Below, piece by piece: positions 4,145 to 5,617 of a stretch of 5,617 nucleotides of DNA (its first letter is position 1; the number at the start of each line of letters is the position of its first letter). The position numbers and the translations under genes are program-made. A model generated the notes under the pieces. That model was given only the letters and a program-made list of their open reading frames with translations, made no database searches and was not told the DNA's origin. This DNA comes from Thermoplasmata archaeon (GTDB taxonomy: Archaea > Thermoplasmatota > Thermoplasmata > Thermoplasmatales > Thermoplasmataceae), in assembly GCA_021835185.1 (NCBI GenBank), contig JAKBQO010000106.1, positions 1-5,617 on the forward strand. Reading direction: 5' to 3'.

Positions 4145-5617
4145 ATGATAAACATGTTCAACATATCATACCCGGTTTGGGATAGTGCAATGTTTGCTTA
4201 CACTATATCCGCTCATATCTTGCTGGTATCGCTGAGTATGGGTCTGGCAATAACAGTAACTATAGCAGAATTCCTTGCACTGAAAAAGAAGGATAAATAT
4301 TATGATACACTTGCATACAAACTTTCAAAGGCTCTTGTGATATTCTTTGCAGTAGGAACTGCTTCAGGAACTGTAATGGCTATGGAATTATTCCTCTTCT
4401 GGCCATCCTTTATGAAGCTGGTTGGAGAAGTGGCCATGGGGCCATTCTATGTCGAAGTTTTCTCTTTCCTGCTTGAGGCTATAGCCCTTCCAATGTATGT
4501 ATATTTCTGGAAAGATTTCAAAAACAGGTGGGAACACTGGGGATTAAGCCTTGCAGTTACAATAGGCACATACCTATCTGCATTCACAGTTACTGAAATA
4601 AACGCATGGATGAATACACCTAATGGATTTAATGTCTCTGAATTTGTTACCAAAGGAGTAGTAACCAACGTTAATCCATTCGCTCCATTTATCACCGCTT
4701 CGACGGCAGCGGAGGAACTGCACATGTCAGGTGCTGTATACTACGCCGGTATAGCCATGATTCTCGGGTATCTTATATACAAATATTTGAAGACAACTAA
4801 CATGTCTGAAAAAATGATCTACCGGAGAGGAATAAATATCGCAGCAGTTTTTATGATCCTGGATATCATATATTTAGGAGCAACCGGTTCAAATGAACTT
4901 TCAACTTTAATGGTTATAGAACCTATAAAATACACAGCACTGGAACTTGACCTACATGCCACAATAGGGACATCATTCGCTACCATGGCACCGGAGCATA
5001 TATTCGGAGTATTAATAAATCATAAGCTTGCATATGCTCCTTCATTTCCATATGCCCAGTCATTGCTGGCATTTCCTTTAACATTCGGCAAAGGGTCTAT
5101 ACCCGGGCTTATACCTTTAACGACATATAAGGGCGTTACTGATTACGGAGTATGGCCACCTTATGTAGTGCACGATACCCTTGACCTTATGGTAGGATTC
5201 GGTGTTTTAATGGGATTATACTGGCTCTATGTCGTGGTACAGTATTTCAGGAAGAAAGACCCGTTAAGCCACAGGTTCACACTCCTTGGTGGGATAGCAG
5301 TTGCAATAATGGGAGTATTTACCATGGAAGATGGATGGTACACAGCCGAAGTTGGCAGAGTTCCATACATAATAAGATCACCTGTGCCCGGAGGTTTTGT
5401 TGTTGACGGTGTAAAACATTACGGTACTATGACAATTGCTCAGGCTGCCTCAACATCACCACTTGTGTTTCCACTTGGAATTGCAATTATAATATTCTAT
5501 CTCGCAGTATTCCCCTTAACGTTCTATTTCGCGGGAAAGGTAATGAAATTATCAAACGTGGACGAAGATCTTAAACTTGGTGAAGATGACATAAAAATGG
5601 AAGACGAAAGAAAGGCG
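4145..5617 (+). CDS. cydA: Cytochrome bd quinol oxidase subunit I (3' end beyond window)
   Basis: This multi-helix membrane protein is the catalytic subunit that oxidises quinol and reduces O2 to water without pumping protons. The 491 codons present run open to the window edge. By alignment to E. coli numbering, His24 matches His19 and Glu402 matches Glu445, the ligands of the high-spin hemes. Glu104 and Glu111 match Glu99 and Glu107. His193 and Met349 match His186 and Met393, the heme b558 ligands. Lys262 and Glu267 (K-x4-E) match the quinol residues Lys252 and Glu257, and Trp398 matches Trp441. The Q-loop after helix 6 is short. Differences are GRVPY at 404-408 instead of GRQPW, and Asp347 where E. 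coli has Arg391. The last helix spans about 440-463, and a charged cytoplasmic tail follows, so little is probably missing. A subunit II gene would be expected just downstream. The nearby MqnD gene suggests menaquinol as its substrate. Confidence 0.92.
   Translation, partial: MINMFNISYPVWDSAMFAYTISAHILLVSLSMGLAITVTIAEFLALKKKDKYYDTLAYKLSKALVIFFAVGTASGTVMAMELFLFWPSFMKLVGEVAMGPFYVEVFSFLLEAIALPMYVYFWKDFKNRWEHWGLSLAVTIGTYLSAFTVTEINAWMNTPNGFNVSEFVTKGVVTNVNPFAPFITASTAAEELHMSGAVYYAGIAMILGYLIYKYLKTTNMSEKMIYRRGINIAAVFMILDIIYLGATGSNELSTLMVIEPIKYTALELDLHATIGTSFATMAPEHIFGVLINHKLAYAPSFPYAQSLLAFPLTFGKGSIPGLIPLTTYKGVTDYGVWPPYVVHDTLDLMVGFGVLMGLYWLYVVVQYFRKKDPLSHRFTLLGGIAVAIMGVFTMEDGWYTAEVGRVPYIIRSPVPGGFVVDGVKHYGTMTIAQAASTSPLVFPLGIAIIIFYLAVFPLTFYFAGKVMKLSNVDEDLKLGEDDIKMEDERKA

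Noticed and set aside
4447..4725. 92-codon minus-strand frame
   Set aside because: It lies antisense to the cytochrome bd gene, across the conserved helices with Glu104, Glu111 and His193. It has no promoter or family motif.
1..5617. CRISPR array, mobile element, tRNA or rRNA
   Set aside because: No regularly spaced repeats, transposase motifs, terminal repeats with target duplications, or cloverleaf/rRNA signatures were seen on either strand.

Overview
This window looks like a chromosomal segment from a Thermoplasmatales-type archaeon, closest in style to Ferroplasma, Acidiplasma, Picrophilus or Thermoplasma. The evidence is the AT-rich DNA rich in ATA and AGG/AGA codons, the archaeal-type mevalonate enzymes, and TATA boxes about 20-30 nt upstream of start codons with no leader in between. 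Genes inside the operon instead carry GGTGA-type ribosome binding sites. The genus is an inference from style; no rRNA or other marker gene is present.

Left edge (1-390). Bases 1-9 equal the last nine bases of the common Illumina adapter, so the true contig edge is probably base 10. A minus-strand reading frame begins at 104 and runs off this edge. It encodes one membrane helix that resembles the N-terminus of stomatin/SPFH proteins and has a well-placed TATA box. About 286 bases of AT-rich, gene-free divergent promoter region follow, ending in the HMG-CoA synthase promoter with a perfect 17-bp palindrome between TATA box and start codon.

Mevalonate-entry operon (391-3008). Three tightly packed plus-strand genes encode HMG-CoA synthase, a thiolase-fold protein and a DUF35 zinc-ribbon/OB-fold protein. 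This is the gene set of the archaeal thiolase-DUF35-HMG-CoA synthase complex that channels acetoacetyl-CoA into isoprenoid lipid synthesis. The synthase and DUF35 proteins keep their key residues. The thiolase does not: its nucleophile cysteine is Thr88, the HDCF cysteine is Ser289 and the GHP histidine is Asp336. An apparently dead or repurposed thiolase at the centre of a conserved complex is the most unusual thing in the window.

Respiration side (3009-5617). After a T-rich terminator comes a monocistronic MqnD-family gene (menaquinone synthesis by the futalosine route), then a terminator/palindrome region, then a cytochrome bd oxidase subunit I gene that continues past the right edge. MqnD would help make the quinone whose reduced form the bd oxidase consumes, so the two separately promoted neighbours make functional sense together. 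The oxidase keeps its heme and quinol residues but has a divergent GRQPW motif (GRVPY). No tRNA, rRNA, CRISPR array or mobile element was seen.
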